Of a stretch of DNA of 64,000 bases, positions 1 through 9,159 are shown in pieces (the stretch's first letter is position 1; each line of letters starts with the position of its first letter). Made by a program: the position numbers and the translations under genes. The notes under the pieces are model-generated. The model was not told where the DNA came from. It saw only the letters and a list, made by a program, of their open reading frames with translations, and ran no database searches. The stretch is taken from NCBI GenBank assembly GCA_964526295.1, contig CAZGKW010000022.1:1-64000 (forward strand), written 5' to 3'. The stretch is from CAZGKW01 sp964526295. Its GTDB lineage: Bacteria; Planctomycetota; Phycisphaerae; FEN-1346.

Positions 1-444
1 CCAGAAACGGCCCAAAACCGGCCGATTCGGGCCTCCTCTTACAGGCCGCTTACCCGGCGTGTGGCGGCGCTTGGCCGCCGCCTCGGACGGTATTCTGAAC
101 GGATGGCCCCGCGTCGCTGGCGGGCCGTGGGTTGACATGCCTGCGGAGGGTTCAACCACTTACGCGCTCGCCGCCCTCTCGCAGTGCGCGCCCCTCATCG
201 GCCCCGGCGCGCCCCCGCGGCCCTTCCGTAGCCTTCGCTCTCAAACTCTCGGCCCTCTCGGTGCGGTCCGGTTAGCGAACACGTTCGGGGTGGACCCGTA
301 AACTACCAAACATCGAGAGTGCCCAACGTGCGCCTGTAGCCGCCGATCCCGAAGACTTGACAAGGCGTGGCAACCGCTCACGGCAGAAGGGTGGCGCTAG
401 CGCGGCCCCCCTGTCCGAGGGGCCGCCACTGGGCTGGCAGGACG
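1..444. other. No gene seen; stretch downstream of the ATPase-S24 gene
   Basis: No reading frame here gives a recognisable protein. The longest plus-strand frame (59-301) has a composition typical of chance translation of GC-rich DNA. There is an imperfect inverted pairing around 128-160 (GTGGGTTGA against TCAACCAC), but no tRNA cloverleaf can be built on it. The adjacent gene runs on the minus strand and stops at 445, so this stretch would hold its 3' untranslated region. No hairpin followed by a T-run was seen. Confidence 0.5.
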
Positions 445-3400
445 TCAGTCAAGACCGCCGGCAACCAGGCCCTCGAACAGCACCCCCGCAAAGGGCCAGA
501 CTTCGCGGATCTTCGCCCGCGGAATGACAGCGGGGGATGTGAGGTCAACGGGATTGGGGCTGACCAGAATGACCTCCTTGCCCTCCACGTACACCCTCTT
601 GAGCACATTCCCGATGCGATCATCATCTGTCACAACGGCGGCCAATGTGCCCTGCTCTACTTCCCGCAGATCGGCCACGCGGTCTTTCACCAGAACCCAT
701 TGCCCTTTCCTGGCTATCGGGTCGAGGCTACTGCCCTCAACGGCAATCACACGCAATAATCTGAGATTGTCCGTGGGGGCACCGTCGATGGGGGCCCATT
801 CGCACAGCGTTCCCGATGTCGCTGGCGGCAAATGAGCAGTGCCCAAGTAGACAACACCAATCACCTTCCTTATTGCCGACGAGACTGCCGAAGAAATGCG
901 GCACGGGACGGGCTCCACCGGATTGGTGGTCTGGAGCACCCACATGCCCCTCACGAACCAGAGCCTGCGCAGGAGCCTATTGCCTTCCTCATCTTCAACG
1001 GCAACAAGGTCACCATCGGCAGGTATCACATCATCCGGCGCCAACATCACCCACTGACCGGGCTTGGCAACCGGGTCAAGTGAATCGCCAACAACGAGTA
1101 CGAGAGCGCCTGCATTCATGCTTGCAGCGAGTGCTTCCTCAGCAACATCAACGACCCATGGGTCTGACCTGGCCGCTGCCCTTCCAATGATTTTCATGTC
1201 AAACGGAGACCACTTGGCACCTGCGGGCAGTTCCGGGAACACCACGAGAGTCGCCTCAGTCTCAACCGTTCGGCGGGAGCGGTCTCGGAGCACATCAAGC
1301 CGCGCCAACTCCTTTCGAACGTGGTCATCACAGTCCTGCAACTCCTGAAGACAGTCCTCAACCATCGGTTTTGTGAGTGAGGCCTCCGTCAGGCCATGCG
1401 ATCCCGGGTCGAGAACCTTGCGGACCTTCGGGTCTTCAAGAATGCCAACAATCTGCCGCTGCTTCTTCCCTGCCAAAATGTGGGGCGGAGAGAAGGCCTT
1501 GTAAGCCCTAAGCGAGGCGGTCAGTTCGGACGTGTTGAAGAATGGCTCGGGGCTGTAAGTGTCCATTGCCAAAAGAAGTCTCTCGCGGTATTGGCGCATG
1601 ATGTTCGGCGCGGTCCGCCAATCGGCGCCGAGCGCGGTCTCTGCTCTTTCGAGTTCATGCCCTGGTTTCACGCAAATCCGCTGGGCATGGTCTCTGGGAG
1701 TGAGTTCATATATGTGCTTGCTACCGAAGTGGTGACCGCAATGCTGAAGGTACTGCCGCTGGTGTGTTGCGAGGATCACCTGGAAGTCATCCATGCGCGG
1801 CCGCAGGACTCTTTCAGACCATCTCTCACGATGGTCATCGTCGAGAGAGAGAATGGGATCATCCAACAGAATGAACCCCAGCCCCTTGGGATGCCTATTC
1901 AGCAGGGCAAAGTAGAAGGCAAGTGCTATCGCTCGCTGAAGGCCGGCGTTGGCAAAATGCTGTCCCGGAACTTCATAGGCCTCACACGACAGCAATGCCT
2001 CCACAGACTTGTCTCTCCCCTTCCCGAGAACGAGCCGCCCCGGTTTCATGCCAGTGGAGGATTCGGGGTACATCTTGCCCCAGTGTCTCAGGGCATCGTC
2101 CTTAATGGACTCGAAGACCTCGGAAACCTCCGCTCCGGCGTACTTACTGAGGAGTTTGAGTTCGTCCAGAGCGCCACGCAACTCCTCCAGATCTACCAGA
2201 ATCGTGTCTAGGTGCGATATCCCCCCGCGAGTCTTGAGAATCCCTCGCAGGCCTTCGCGCAGCGCCGTCAAAGGTTTCACATGTGCTGCGGCGTCCTTGC
2301 CCTTGGCCAGCCTCGCAAGCAACGAGTCTGCCGTGGGGCCGTCATCGGTCACATGCTTCTTCAGTTGGCCCTCGACCAAGTCCATTGACCGCAGTGACCA
2401 TCTAAGGTTGGCCATTGCGCCAAGGACTGATCTCACATCAAGCACGAACTGTTCTGTGGCCTTCCTGAATGCCTCCTCCACACCTTCTGGCATCAGAGGC
2501 GGACTCTCAAGCAGCAACTCATCGAAGGACTCGGCAAAACCGTCGATCCATTCTCCAGTCTTCGATGCCAGTGGCTCCAAAGGCTCCTTCAGCACTGCGG
2601 TCTTGAGGTCCTGCCAATCGCGCGCCAGGCGATCCTTTGGCAACTGTGTGCCGAGATCCCTGAAGCCTTCTGGCACCAGGCCCTGCAACTCGGCCTGCAA
2701 GTCCTCAAAAAAGGTCCGGAGTTCCTTGGCCAATTCGGGGTCTGCTTCCTTGAGCGAAATGAGTCGATCAGCAACGGGCAGTTTATCCATGCCGCCCCGT
2801 TCACAAACCGGGCACGTCGCCGCTTCGGCCTCATAGAACTGCGAAGCCTTGAGAAGCAAGGCTGCCTTGCTTCCCGGCGCATTCTCTTCCTTCCACCATT
2901 CCCATCGCTGCTGGATGCGCCTCTTCGCTTGCTCAAGGAATCTTTGCACATTGCGCCTAAGGCTGTCCAGATGAGATTCCTGGTCCTGCGGTGCCACGTC
3001 CGGAAACGCGCTCGAGAGACGGAGAGCTCCAAGCGAAGGGAAGACGCCCCGCAGCCCTGCCTCCAACCGAGAAACCGCTACAGTCAACCTATCGGCCAGA
3101 CCTTCAGGCGTTTTGCCTTCCTTTGTTTTCAGGCCAAGTACTGACGCAACCGCCGCCTCCGCTTCTCCGATTGCAGCACTCACCTTCTTGCCGACTGCCT
3201 CAATATCTTCTGTGCTTGGCGACGTCTTCCCGGCAAGGGCCCGCAGTTCGGACTCGACGGCAGCTCCATCGGGGAGCCGCTCGACCTCGGCGGCCAGGGT
3301 CTCCCGGATCTGGAGCCACATTCTGTCTGTTTCAGTCTTCAGTTTATTGGCGGCTCGCGTGCGGTTTCCCAAGACCTTGGTGCAAAGCTCGCCGATCCCT

Positions 3401-4278
3401 TCAAGGTCATCATAGCCAAGCATGAGGCTCAGGATGTCACGAGTGTTCGCGGCCATCTCGATAGTCTGTCTTCCGAACACCGTCGGCGCAATCAAGGACA
3501 ACTGGATGTCGAGCGGGGAGATCGAAAACTTGCCCAAGCGCTCACACAGCTCCCACGCGGAATGTCCTTCCTTTGACTTGAGAACTGCGCCGAAGGTGCG
3601 GCGAAGCAGTACTTCCCGGCCGCCCGTGGCATCCCTCAAGGTGATCTCCGCCCAACACTCGGGCGCGGCGTCCCTGCACGCCGATCCCTCTGGCAAGGTC
3701 ACCACCACAGGCCAGTCTCGGATGCGCGACCCCTTTCCACCCGTTGTCGGCACGGTGTAAAGAGGCGCGTTCTCGGCCTCCACAGGCGAATCGGTCAACG
3801 CCTTGCCGGTGAGAACCCAACACACCACACTCAAGAGACTGCTCTTGCCGCTACCGTTAGGCCCGAAGAGCAAGGCTGACTCCCCCCCATTCAGATCGAA
3901 GTTGAACTCTTCGCTTGGTGGCGCGACCCCCCTTATGGAAGCGCAGCACAGCGAGGAGACTCGCCACGCCAGAGGCGTGCTTCCGATGCCGCCGCCGTCT
4001 TCGGTCACGGTTACCGGACCAGCGGAAGCACCGTTCGCCGTGGTGTCCTTACCCTCTTCGGCAACGTCGCGGTCCTGAACGTATTGCCCTCTTAACTCGG
4101 TTATCTGGTCTTCTCCACTTCGACCCTCCAGATCCTCAAACTGGCGGACCAGAACCCCAAGGAGGACAGACGCGGCCTGCGAAAGAGGCCCAAGTGTTAC
4201 GCTGCTGTCTGTGCTAGACACAGGCCGGCCAGCGAGAAGATCGTCTAGAACGGCCTGCGATTGAGCGGAGGGATTCAC
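445..4278 (-). CDS. SMC/Rad50-like ATPase fused to two tandem LexA/S24 peptidase-like domains
   Basis: This 1277-residue protein has a GTG start with a GGGGG-type ribosome site about 7 bases upstream. Seen: Walker A GPNGSGKS at residues 139-146, a zinc-hook-like CPVC at 489-492 between long helical, coiled-coil-like segments, an ABC-signature-like FANAGLQRA near 775-783, Walker B ILLDDP at 804-809 and an ATHQ switch at 837-840. Together these describe a split-head SMC/Rad50-type ATPase. The C-terminus holds two S24-like copies: GDSLDP (Ser1066) ending in VIGVVYLG near 1146, and GSSLDP (Ser1184) followed by LKR (Lys1227). In copy 1 the Lys position reads RR (Arg1104), so only copy 2 keeps the LexA/UmuD-type Ser-Lys dyad. 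Family knowledge: S24 domains self-cleave LexA, UmuD and phage repressors. Inference: a DNA-sensing ATPase coupled to proteolysis or self-cleavage, possibly defence or damage response. The gene stands alone and is visibly richer in A/T codons than its neighbours, which suggests transfer. Confidence 0.85.
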   Translation of the reverse strand: MNPSAQSQAVLDDLLAGRPVSSTDSSVTLGPLSQAASVLLGVLVRQFEDLEGRSGEDQITELRGQYVQDRDVAEEGKDTTANGASAGPVTVTEDGGGIGSTPLAWRVSSLCCASIRGVAPPSEEFNFDLNGGESALLFGPNGSGKSSLLSVVCWVLTGKALTDSPVEAENAPLYTVPTTGGKGSRIRDWPVVVTLPEGSACRDAAPECWAEITLRDATGGREVLLRRTFGAVLKSKEGHSAWELCERLGKFSISPLDIQLSLIAPTVFGRQTIEMAANTRDILSLMLGYDDLEGIGELCTKVLGNRTRAANKLKTETDRMWLQIRETLAAEVERLPDGAAVESELRALAGKTSPSTEDIEAVGKKVSAAIGEAEAAVASVLGLKTKEGKTPEGLADRLTVAVSRLEAGLRGVFPSLGALRLSSAFPDVAPQDQESHLDSLRRNVQRFLEQAKRRIQQRWEWWKEENAPGSKAALLLKASQFYEAEAATCPVCERGGMDKLPVADRLISLKEADPELAKELRTFFEDLQAELQGLVPEGFRDLGTQLPKDRLARDWQDLKTAVLKEPLEPLASKTGEWIDGFAESFDELLLESPPLMPEGVEEAFRKATEQFVLDVRSVLGAMANLRWSLRSMDLVEGQLKKHVTDDGPTADSLLARLAKGKDAAAHVKPLTALREGLRGILKTRGGISHLDTILVDLEELRGALDELKLLSKYAGAEVSEVFESIKDDALRHWGKMYPESSTGMKPGRLVLGKGRDKSVEALLSCEAYEVPGQHFANAGLQRAIALAFYFALLNRHPKGLGFILLDDPILSLDDDHRERWSERVLRPRMDDFQVILATHQRQYLQHCGHHFGSKHIYELTPRDHAQRICVKPGHELERAETALGADWRTAPNIMRQYRERLLLAMDTYSPEPFFNTSELTASLRAYKAFSPPHILAGKKQRQIVGILEDPKVRKVLDPGSHGLTEASLTKPMVEDCLQELQDCDDHVRKELARLDVLRDRSRRTVETEATLVVFPELPAGAKWSPFDMKIIGRAAARSDPWVVDVAEEALAASMNAGALVLVVGDSLDPVAKPGQWVMLAPDDVIPADGDLVAVEDEEGNRLLRRLWFVRGMWVLQTTNPVEPVPCRISSAVSSAIRKVIGVVYLGTAHLPPATSGTLCEWAPIDGAPTDNLRLLRVIAVEGSSLDPIARKGQWVLVKDRVADLREVEQGTLAAVVTDDDRIGNVLKRVYVEGKEVILVSPNPVDLTSPAVIPRAKIREVWPFAGVLFEGLVAGGLD

Positions 4279-4357
4279 TGCAAACCCCCTATGCGAGCAG
4301 CAACTGGCAGTGGCGCGTTGCCCTACGCATCTTCAGTGAGGTGCTGACGCTGAATCA

Positions 4358-4386
4358 ACTATATCGAGTTTCCTGTTCCTTGTCCA
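4358..4386 (-). promoter_or_regulatory. Sigma70-type promoter of the ATPase-S24 gene, with overlapping dyad
   Basis: On the minus strand a -35 TGGACA (4386-4381) and a -10 TATAGT (4363-4358) are separated by exactly 17 bases, each matching 5 of 6 consensus bases. The expected transcription start is near 4351, about 70 bases before the GTG at 4278. An imperfect dyad, TTCAG (4332-4336) and CTGAA (4350-4354) spaced by 13 bases, lies over the start site and could be an operator. That role is inference only. Confidence 0.6.
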
Positions 4387-4790
4387 CCAAGCACTGCTCG
4401 TCCGTCATTGGGAACGTTCGAAGTGCGACCCACGAACAAGCCAAATCCAACAGCCCATGCAAAGATAGGCCCCCTTCCGCAAAAAGACATAGGTGGGAGA
4501 CCGCCTTGTCTGCCTGCCGGAAGGGAGTGCCCGCGTGCCGCGCCACGTCCTGCCCGAACGCCCCATTCTGACGCCTGAGGACCGCCGCCTGGCGGTCGTC
4601 GCTCCGGGCAGGCCACGGTCGCCGCACTGTGCTCCTTCGCCAAGTCGCCGACGTTCCCTGGCTATGAGGACGGAGCGGGGACGGGAGGGCAAGCTTCCCG
4701 TGGGGCCGACCAACGCGGCGGGGGCGGAGATCCGCCGCGCAGCGTCGTGTGGAGCCGTCCACGGCCGGCGGGCGACCCGGGCCGTCCACC
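4387..4790. other. No gene seen between the Nif3 gene end and the ATPase promoter
   Basis: No frame gives a recognisable protein. The part next to the promoter (to about 4500) is richer in A/T, like the ATPase gene. The rest is GC-rich and holds several short palindromic stretches (for example around 4560-4615 and 4725-4790), which may be degenerate repeats but do not align clearly with the 78-bp family. Confidence 0.45.
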
Positions 4791-5651
4791 TCACGCCGAG
4801 CGGCCGGACCCGCCCGGCACGCGTACCAGCTTCGGGCCGCACGTCACCTCGGCGCCGCGGGCCTCGAGCGCGTCGATCAGCGGGTTGATGCCGACCGAGT
4901 CGGAGCCGTAGTGGCCCGTCGTGACGAGGCTGCCCTGCCCTTCGCGGCGGAGGCGGTGGGCGTCGGCCGGGTCGCAGTGGATGTAGACCACGGTGCCGAC
5001 GCCGGCCGCGAAGAGGGCCCGCGCGACGGGGTACCCGCCGTTGGTGCCGGCCGCGTGGACGACGACCGTCCGGCCGAGCGGCGCGCCGGGGTCGCCGCAG
5101 GGCACGTCGACCGACTCGGGCCCTCGGCGAAGCTCGGGTACGGACTCGAAGGCGGCGACGAGGTCGGCCACGGTCGCCCTCGGGCCCAGGCCGTCGGCGA
5201 CGCCCTGGAGGGCGCGTCGGCCCAGCTCGTCGCACGGCTGATGGACGTTCATCAGGCCGATGCCGGCCCGCTCGGCGGCCCGGTCGACCTCGGCATACGA
5301 GGCGGGCACGCCGCGTTCGGCGGCCCGGTCGCGGCGGAAGGCCGCCTTGACCTCGCGGCAGGCGCGGCGGGCCTGCTCGGTCGGGACGCCCTCGGCGGTC
5401 ATGAACGTCTCGTGACGGTCGAAGACGTCGAGGAAGACGTCCTCGATGGCCATCGCCGGGGGGTGGTGCGAGACAACCAGGTCGAGGCCCGCCTCCGCCG
5501 CCTCGGCCAGGTCGTCGAGAGAGACGTCGATGGCGACGCGGATGCGGAGGACGCCCTCGGCGGGGCGAAAGATACGGCTGTCGCCCGGGACGTCGGCGAA
5601 GCCCGCGAGGTCGAGGGCCCTCGCCATCACGTGTTGGCTCGAGAGCGTCAT
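4791..5651 (-). CDS. Nif3/DUF34-family dinuclear metal-centre protein
   Basis: A 286-residue protein. The start is taken at MTLSSQHVMARAL; the longer upstream open frame is non-family sequence. Seen: the family motif LVVSHHPP in the N-terminal half, whose two His ligate metal, and a C-terminal segment with VVYIHCDPADAHR, then TTGHYGSDSVG, corresponding to the second metal-binding half. Family knowledge: Nif3-like proteins (formerly annotated as GTP cyclohydrolase I type 2 homologs) form toroidal hexamers with a di-metal site; their physiological substrate is unsettled. It is the last gene of the minus-strand run that starts with the ExbB-like gene, 86 bases after the lipoprotein stop, so co-transcription is plausible but not certain. 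It has no signal peptide and is therefore cytosolic. Confidence 0.85.
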   Translation of the reverse strand: MTLSSQHVMARALDLAGFADVPGDSRIFRPAEGVLRIRVAIDVSLDDLAEAAEAGLDLVVSHHPPAMAIEDVFLDVFDRHETFMTAEGVPTEQARRACREVKAAFRRDRAAERGVPASYAEVDRAAERAGIGLMNVHQPCDELGRRALQGVADGLGPRATVADLVAAFESVPELRRGPESVDVPCGDPGAPLGRTVVVHAAGTNGGYPVARALFAAGVGTVVYIHCDPADAHRLRREGQGSLVTTGHYGSDSVGINPLIDALEARGAEVTCGPKLVRVPGGSGRSA

Positions 5652-5737
5652 GGCGCCCGCAGGATGCCCTCCGTACGCGAGAAGTGCAAGCCCAGGTCCC
5701 CGCCGCGCCTCCGGGAGCGGCGGTCGGAGGGGGCCGG

Positions 5738-6247
5738 TCACTTGTACGCCCGCAGATGATACGTCCCCGTCGGGAAGGTGTGCGGCGATGGCAGGCGGCG
5801 GCCCGAGCCGGCGTCGACGAGCCGCCCGCCCAGGAAGCCCCCAATCGCCAGCCGCCACCGGACGGCGCTGGTAACACGAATGTCGATGTAGGGGTCCGGG
5901 TCGGCGAAGCGGCGGGCGACGATCTCGAAGACCGTCTCGCCGGGGGCCCCAAACTCCTTGACCTGGGTGACCTCGATCTGCTCGCCCTGGTACACGCGGC
6001 CGTCGATTTCCCGCCGCGCGAGCGACTGCCGCACGTACCCCTCGACGGCCGGGTCGTTCAACGTGCGGATCGACGGCAGGTTCTGCTCGACATCGTCCTT
6101 CGGGGGGTAGCTGAGGACGACGTCGAGCGGCCGCGGGTGGTCGACGGCCGGGGCACACCCGGCCGCGGCCAGCAGCGCGAGCCCGCACGCCGCCGCCATG
6201 CGTCGGCAGGTCGCCGCGGCCCGGCACGGGCGTGTCGCTTGAGTCAT
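5738..6247 (-). CDS. Small lipoprotein, unknown function
   Basis: A 169-residue protein whose N-terminus has Arg residues, a hydrophobic stretch and the lipobox LLAAAGC (Cys31), so it is probably a lipoprotein. The mature part contains no motif I recognise; its final section (VRWRLAIGGFLGGRLVD) suggests a small beta-rich domain. Its ATG overlaps the stop of the upstream HEAT gene in an ATGA tetranucleotide, which fixes the start and shows tight translational coupling. It probably works with the ExbB/ExbD/HEAT proteins encoded before it, at the cell envelope. Function unknown. Confidence 0.75.
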   Translation of the reverse strand: MTQATRPCRAAATCRRMAAACGLALLAAAGCAPAVDHPRPLDVVLSYPPKDDVEQNLPSIRTLNDPAVEGYVRQSLARREIDGRVYQGEQIEVTQVKEFGAPGETVFEIVARRFADPDPYIDIRVTSAVRWRLAIGGFLGGRLVDAGSGRRLPSPHTFPTGTYHLRAYK

Positions 6248-8718
6248 GGGACGGCCCCTTCCGGAAGGCCTTGTGGCCATGTGCCCGGTTCGGCGCGCCC
6301 GGCCGAGGCCGCCCCGCCGTCGTCCGGGCGGACCAGTTCGAGGGCGTGCCGGGCGGCCGCGCGAACCTCGTGGTCCGGGTCGTCGCGGGCCGCCAGGAGC
6401 GCGGCCTCGGTCTGCGCGCCGCCGATGCGCCCGAGGGCGACCGCCGCCACGGCCCGGACGCGGGGGTCGGCGTCGTCGGCCAGGCGCTCGGCGAGCGGCC
6501 CGACGGCCCGCGGGTCGCCGATCTTCCCGAGCGCCTCGGCGGCGCCGGCCCGGGGGCCGGGCTCCGGGTCGGTCAGCAAGGCGAGAAGCGGGCGGGCGCC
6601 CTCGGCGTGTTCGATCTCCCCGAGCGCCCAGGCGGCGGCGGCCCGGACGTCGGCGGCCTCGTCGCCCAGGGCCTCGTGAAGCGCAGGCACGTGGCGCGCC
6701 TCGCCGAGCTGGCCAATGCCCCACGCCGCGGCCTGGCGGACCTCGGGCGAGCCGGCGCTCAGCGATTCGACGAGCGGCCCGGCGGCGGGGTCGCCGATGC
6801 GGCTGAGGACCAGGGCGGCGGCCTTGCGCATCCGCTCCCGCGGGTGGCCGAGGCGCTCGACCAGGGCCGGCACGGCCTTCGGTCCGAGGTCGCGGAGTGC
6901 CCCGGCGCAGGCGATCCGCATCTCCCGCGTGTCGGAGAGCAGGCGTTCGGCGAGCGGCTCGACGGCCCGCGGGTCGCCGATCCGACCGAGGACCGCACAG
7001 ATGAGGGGCGGCTGATACGGGTCCTGCCAGTGGTCGCCGGTCAGCTCGTGGAGGAGCGGCTCGACGGCCTTCGGGCCTCCGAGCTCCGCCACGGCCCGGA
7101 TGGCGGCGCTTCGGACGGGGATGTCCTTGAACTCGCGGCGCTCGAGGAGCGGCAGCAGCGGCTCGAAGCCCCGGGGGTCGCCCAGGGCGGCCAGGGCCTT
7201 CGCGGCGGCGGCCTGGAGGTCGCGGTCGCGGTGCCTGAGGACGCCGATGATCGGGTCGACGGCCCGCCGGTCGCCGCTTCGGCCGAGGGCCTCGACGGCC
7301 GCCCGGAGGCGGTCCTCGCGGCTCGCGCGGCCGGGCTGGTGCTCGCGGACCAGGAACCGGTAGGGCACCGTGCGGCCGGTGCGGCCGTCCTCGACGACGA
7401 CGAGGCGCTCGTCCTTGCTTCGGTAGCGGGCGGGGCGGCCCTCATCGAGGACGTCGAGGAGGGCGGCGACGGCCCGGGGGTCGCCCATCCGGGCGAGGGC
7501 CTGGGCCGCCGCGAACCGCACGTCGGGGTCGGCGTCCGCGAGGGCCTTCGCCAGGGCGTCGCGCGACTCGGGCGCGCCAAGCTTGCCGAGCGCGAGGGCC
7601 GCGACACGGCGGACGTGCGGCTCGGCATCGTCGAGGGCCCGCCCGAGGGGGCCGACGGCCGCCTCGCCCGGGGCGAAGCTGAGCAGCTCCAGGGCCGTCA
7701 GCCGGACGAGGAGGCTTTCGTGGTCGAGGGCGTCGACGAGGCCGGGGCGGAGACGGCGGACCACTTCGAGGCGGGGCCGGTCGCGAAGGAGGAACACCTC
7801 GCGTGCCGCCCGCGAGACGTCGTCCTCGCGATCGTACATCGCTAGAAGTATAGCCGGCACGCCGCGGGGGTCGGACTGCCCGGCGAGGGCCTTGACGGCG
7901 AGGCGGCGGACGGCGGGGTCGTCTCTCCGGGTGGCCTCGGCCAGGGACGGGACGGCCGGCCCGCCTATCCGCGCGAGGGCCCGGGCCACGCCGTGCCGCA
8001 CGGTCGGGTCCTCGTCCTCCATCAGGGCCGCCACCTGGGGCACGATCTCCGGGCGGGCCGCCTGCGTCAGGGCTTCGGCGGCGCTCAGGCGAACCGCCGG
8101 TGCGGGGTCGTCCAGGAGGTTGGCGAGGGGCTCGACGGCCCGCGGGTCGCCGAGGCGTCCGAGCCCGTAGGCGCCGCTTTCTCTGGCGGCGGGGCCGCCG
8201 GCCGTCACGGCTTCGAGGAGCGGCTTGACGGCCGCGTCGCCGAAGTCGGCGAGCGTGTGGGCCGCGGCCATCGCGACGGCCCGCTCCTCGTCGTCGAGGG
8301 CGCCCGCCAGGGCAGGCACGGCCCGGGGGTGGCCGATCTTGCCGAGGGCGACGACGGCCGCCTTGCGGTGGGTCCATTGCGGGGCGGCGAGCTTCTCGAT
8401 CAGCGGGTCGACCACCGCGGGGTCGCCGATGCGTCCGGCCGCCTCGATGGCCGCCAAGCGGACGTCAGGGCGGACGTCGTAGAGGGCCCGGACGACGGCG
8501 CCCGCGGCAGGGCGATGCCTCATCCGGCCCAGCTCGCGGAGGGCGTCGAGGCGGGCGACCGCCTGGGGGCTGCGGAGCTGGTCCATCAACCTCTTGGCCC
8601 GCTGCTCCTCGGGCGAGTCGCTCCGGCCGCAGCCTGCCGCTGCCCAGAGGACAGCGGCGCACGCGATTGCCGCCGGAACGAAGACGACCGTCCGGAATGT
8701 GGGGCGGGAAACGGGCAT
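6244..8718 (-). CDS. Large HEAT/PBS-lyase repeat lipoprotein
   Basis: An 824-residue protein. It begins with a signal sequence ending in the lipobox WAAAGC (Cys30), then holds roughly twenty tandem HEAT-type repeats of about 31 residues from residue 40 to near the end. They have the recurring pattern GDPRAVxPLxxxLxDxDxxVRxAAAxALGxIG. An interruption around residues 430-470 (RSKDERLVVVEDGRTGRTV) breaks the solenoid. HEAT solenoids are protein-binding scaffolds. Located between exbD-like and lipoprotein genes with overlapping or near-overlapping ends, it is probably the envelope-side partner of the ExbB/ExbD motor. The partner relationship is inference; the repeat structure is directly visible. 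Confidence 0.9.
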   Translation of the reverse strand: MPVSRPTFRTVVFVPAAIACAAVLWAAAGCGRSDSPEEQRAKRLMDQLRSPQAVARLDALRELGRMRHRPAAGAVVRALYDVRPDVRLAAIEAAGRIGDPAVVDPLIEKLAAPQWTHRKAAVVALGKIGHPRAVPALAGALDDEERAVAMAAAHTLADFGDAAVKPLLEAVTAGGPAARESGAYGLGRLGDPRAVEPLANLLDDPAPAVRLSAAEALTQAARPEIVPQVAALMEDEDPTVRHGVARALARIGGPAVPSLAEATRRDDPAVRRLAVKALAGQSDPRGVPAILLAMYDREDDVSRAAREVFLLRDRPRLEVVRRLRPGLVDALDHESLLVRLTALELLSFAPGEAAVGPLGRALDDAEPHVRRVAALALGKLGAPESRDALAKALADADPDVRFAAAQALARMGDPRAVAALLDVLDEGRPARYRSKDERLVVVEDGRTGRTVPYRFLVREHQPGRASREDRLRAAVEALGRSGDRRAVDPIIGVLRHRDRDLQAAAAKALAALGDPRGFEPLLPLLERREFKDIPVRSAAIRAVAELGGPKAVEPLLHELTGDHWQDPYQPPLICAVLGRIGDPRAVEPLAERLLSDTREMRIACAGALRDLGPKAVPALVERLGHPRERMRKAAALVLSRIGDPAAGPLVESLSAGSPEVRQAAAWGIGQLGEARHVPALHEALGDEAADVRAAAAWALGEIEHAEGARPLLALLTDPEPGPRAGAAEALGKIGDPRAVGPLAERLADDADPRVRAVAAVALGRIGGAQTEAALLAARDDPDHEVRAAARHALELVRPDDGGAASAGRAEPGTWPQGLPEGAVP

Positions 8719-8754
8719 CGCATCCCCGGGGGCCGGTTCGCGGCGTCCGCCGGT

Positions 8755-9159
8755 CTAGTCTCGCGTCCGGACGCCGACGTTGTTGAGCCCCTCGAACTGG
8801 CACAGGTCGAGCACCTGGACGACGTGCTGAAAGGCGGTCCGCCGGTCGCCGTCGATGCGGACGCGTCGGTTGGGGTCCTCCTCGGCCAGGGCCCGGAGCC
8901 GCTTGCGCAGGAGGTTCGTGCCGACCGGCTCGCTCTCGAGGTACACGTCGCCGTCCTTCGTGACCTCGATGATGACGGTGTGGTACTCGGCCTGGACTTC
9001 CTCGGCGGCGGCGGAATGGGGCAGCTCGATCTCGACCTCCTTGTGGGGCTTCTTCAGGGTCGCGGCCACCAGGAAGAAGATCAGCAGCAGGAACACGCAG
9101 TCGATCAGGGGGGCGAACTGGACGGCGGGCTCCTCTTCGCCGGTCAGTCGGGTCTTCAT
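8755..9159 (-). CDS. ExbD/TolR-family biopolymer transport protein
   Basis: A 134-residue protein with a short cytosolic N-terminus, one transmembrane helix at about residues 17-34 carrying the conserved Asp20 (PLIDCVFLLLIFF), and a periplasmic domain, the usual ExbD/TolR plan and length. ExbD couples the proton flux of ExbB to work on outer-membrane or periplasmic partners. Its ATG overlaps the stop of the ExbB-like gene by an ATGA, so the two are translationally coupled. The HEAT lipoprotein gene follows 36 bases later. Confidence 0.92.
   Translation of the reverse strand: MKTRLTGEEEPAVQFAPLIDCVFLLLIFFLVAATLKKPHKEVEIELPHSAAAEEVQAEYHTVIIEVTKDGDVYLESEPVGTNLLRKRLRALAEEDPNRRVRIDGDRRTAFQHVVQVLDLCQFEGLNNVGVRTRD

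Noticed and set aside
125..165. GGGTTCAACC resembling a tRNA T-arm
   Set aside because: No acceptor, D or anticodon arms can be paired around it; no tRNA called.
59..301. Open frame of 80 codons at the left edge
   Set aside because: No ribosome site, no recognisable family, and composition typical of random translation of GC-rich DNA.
4625..4790. Palindromic GC-rich stretch that might be another 78-bp element (GCAGCGTCGTGTGGAG)
   Set aside because: Only the right end resembles the family; the left end and middle do not align.
4405..5952. Long minus-strand frame of about 515 codons over the Nif3 gene
   Set aside because: Arg/Pro-rich shadow frame; the Nif3 frame carries real motifs.
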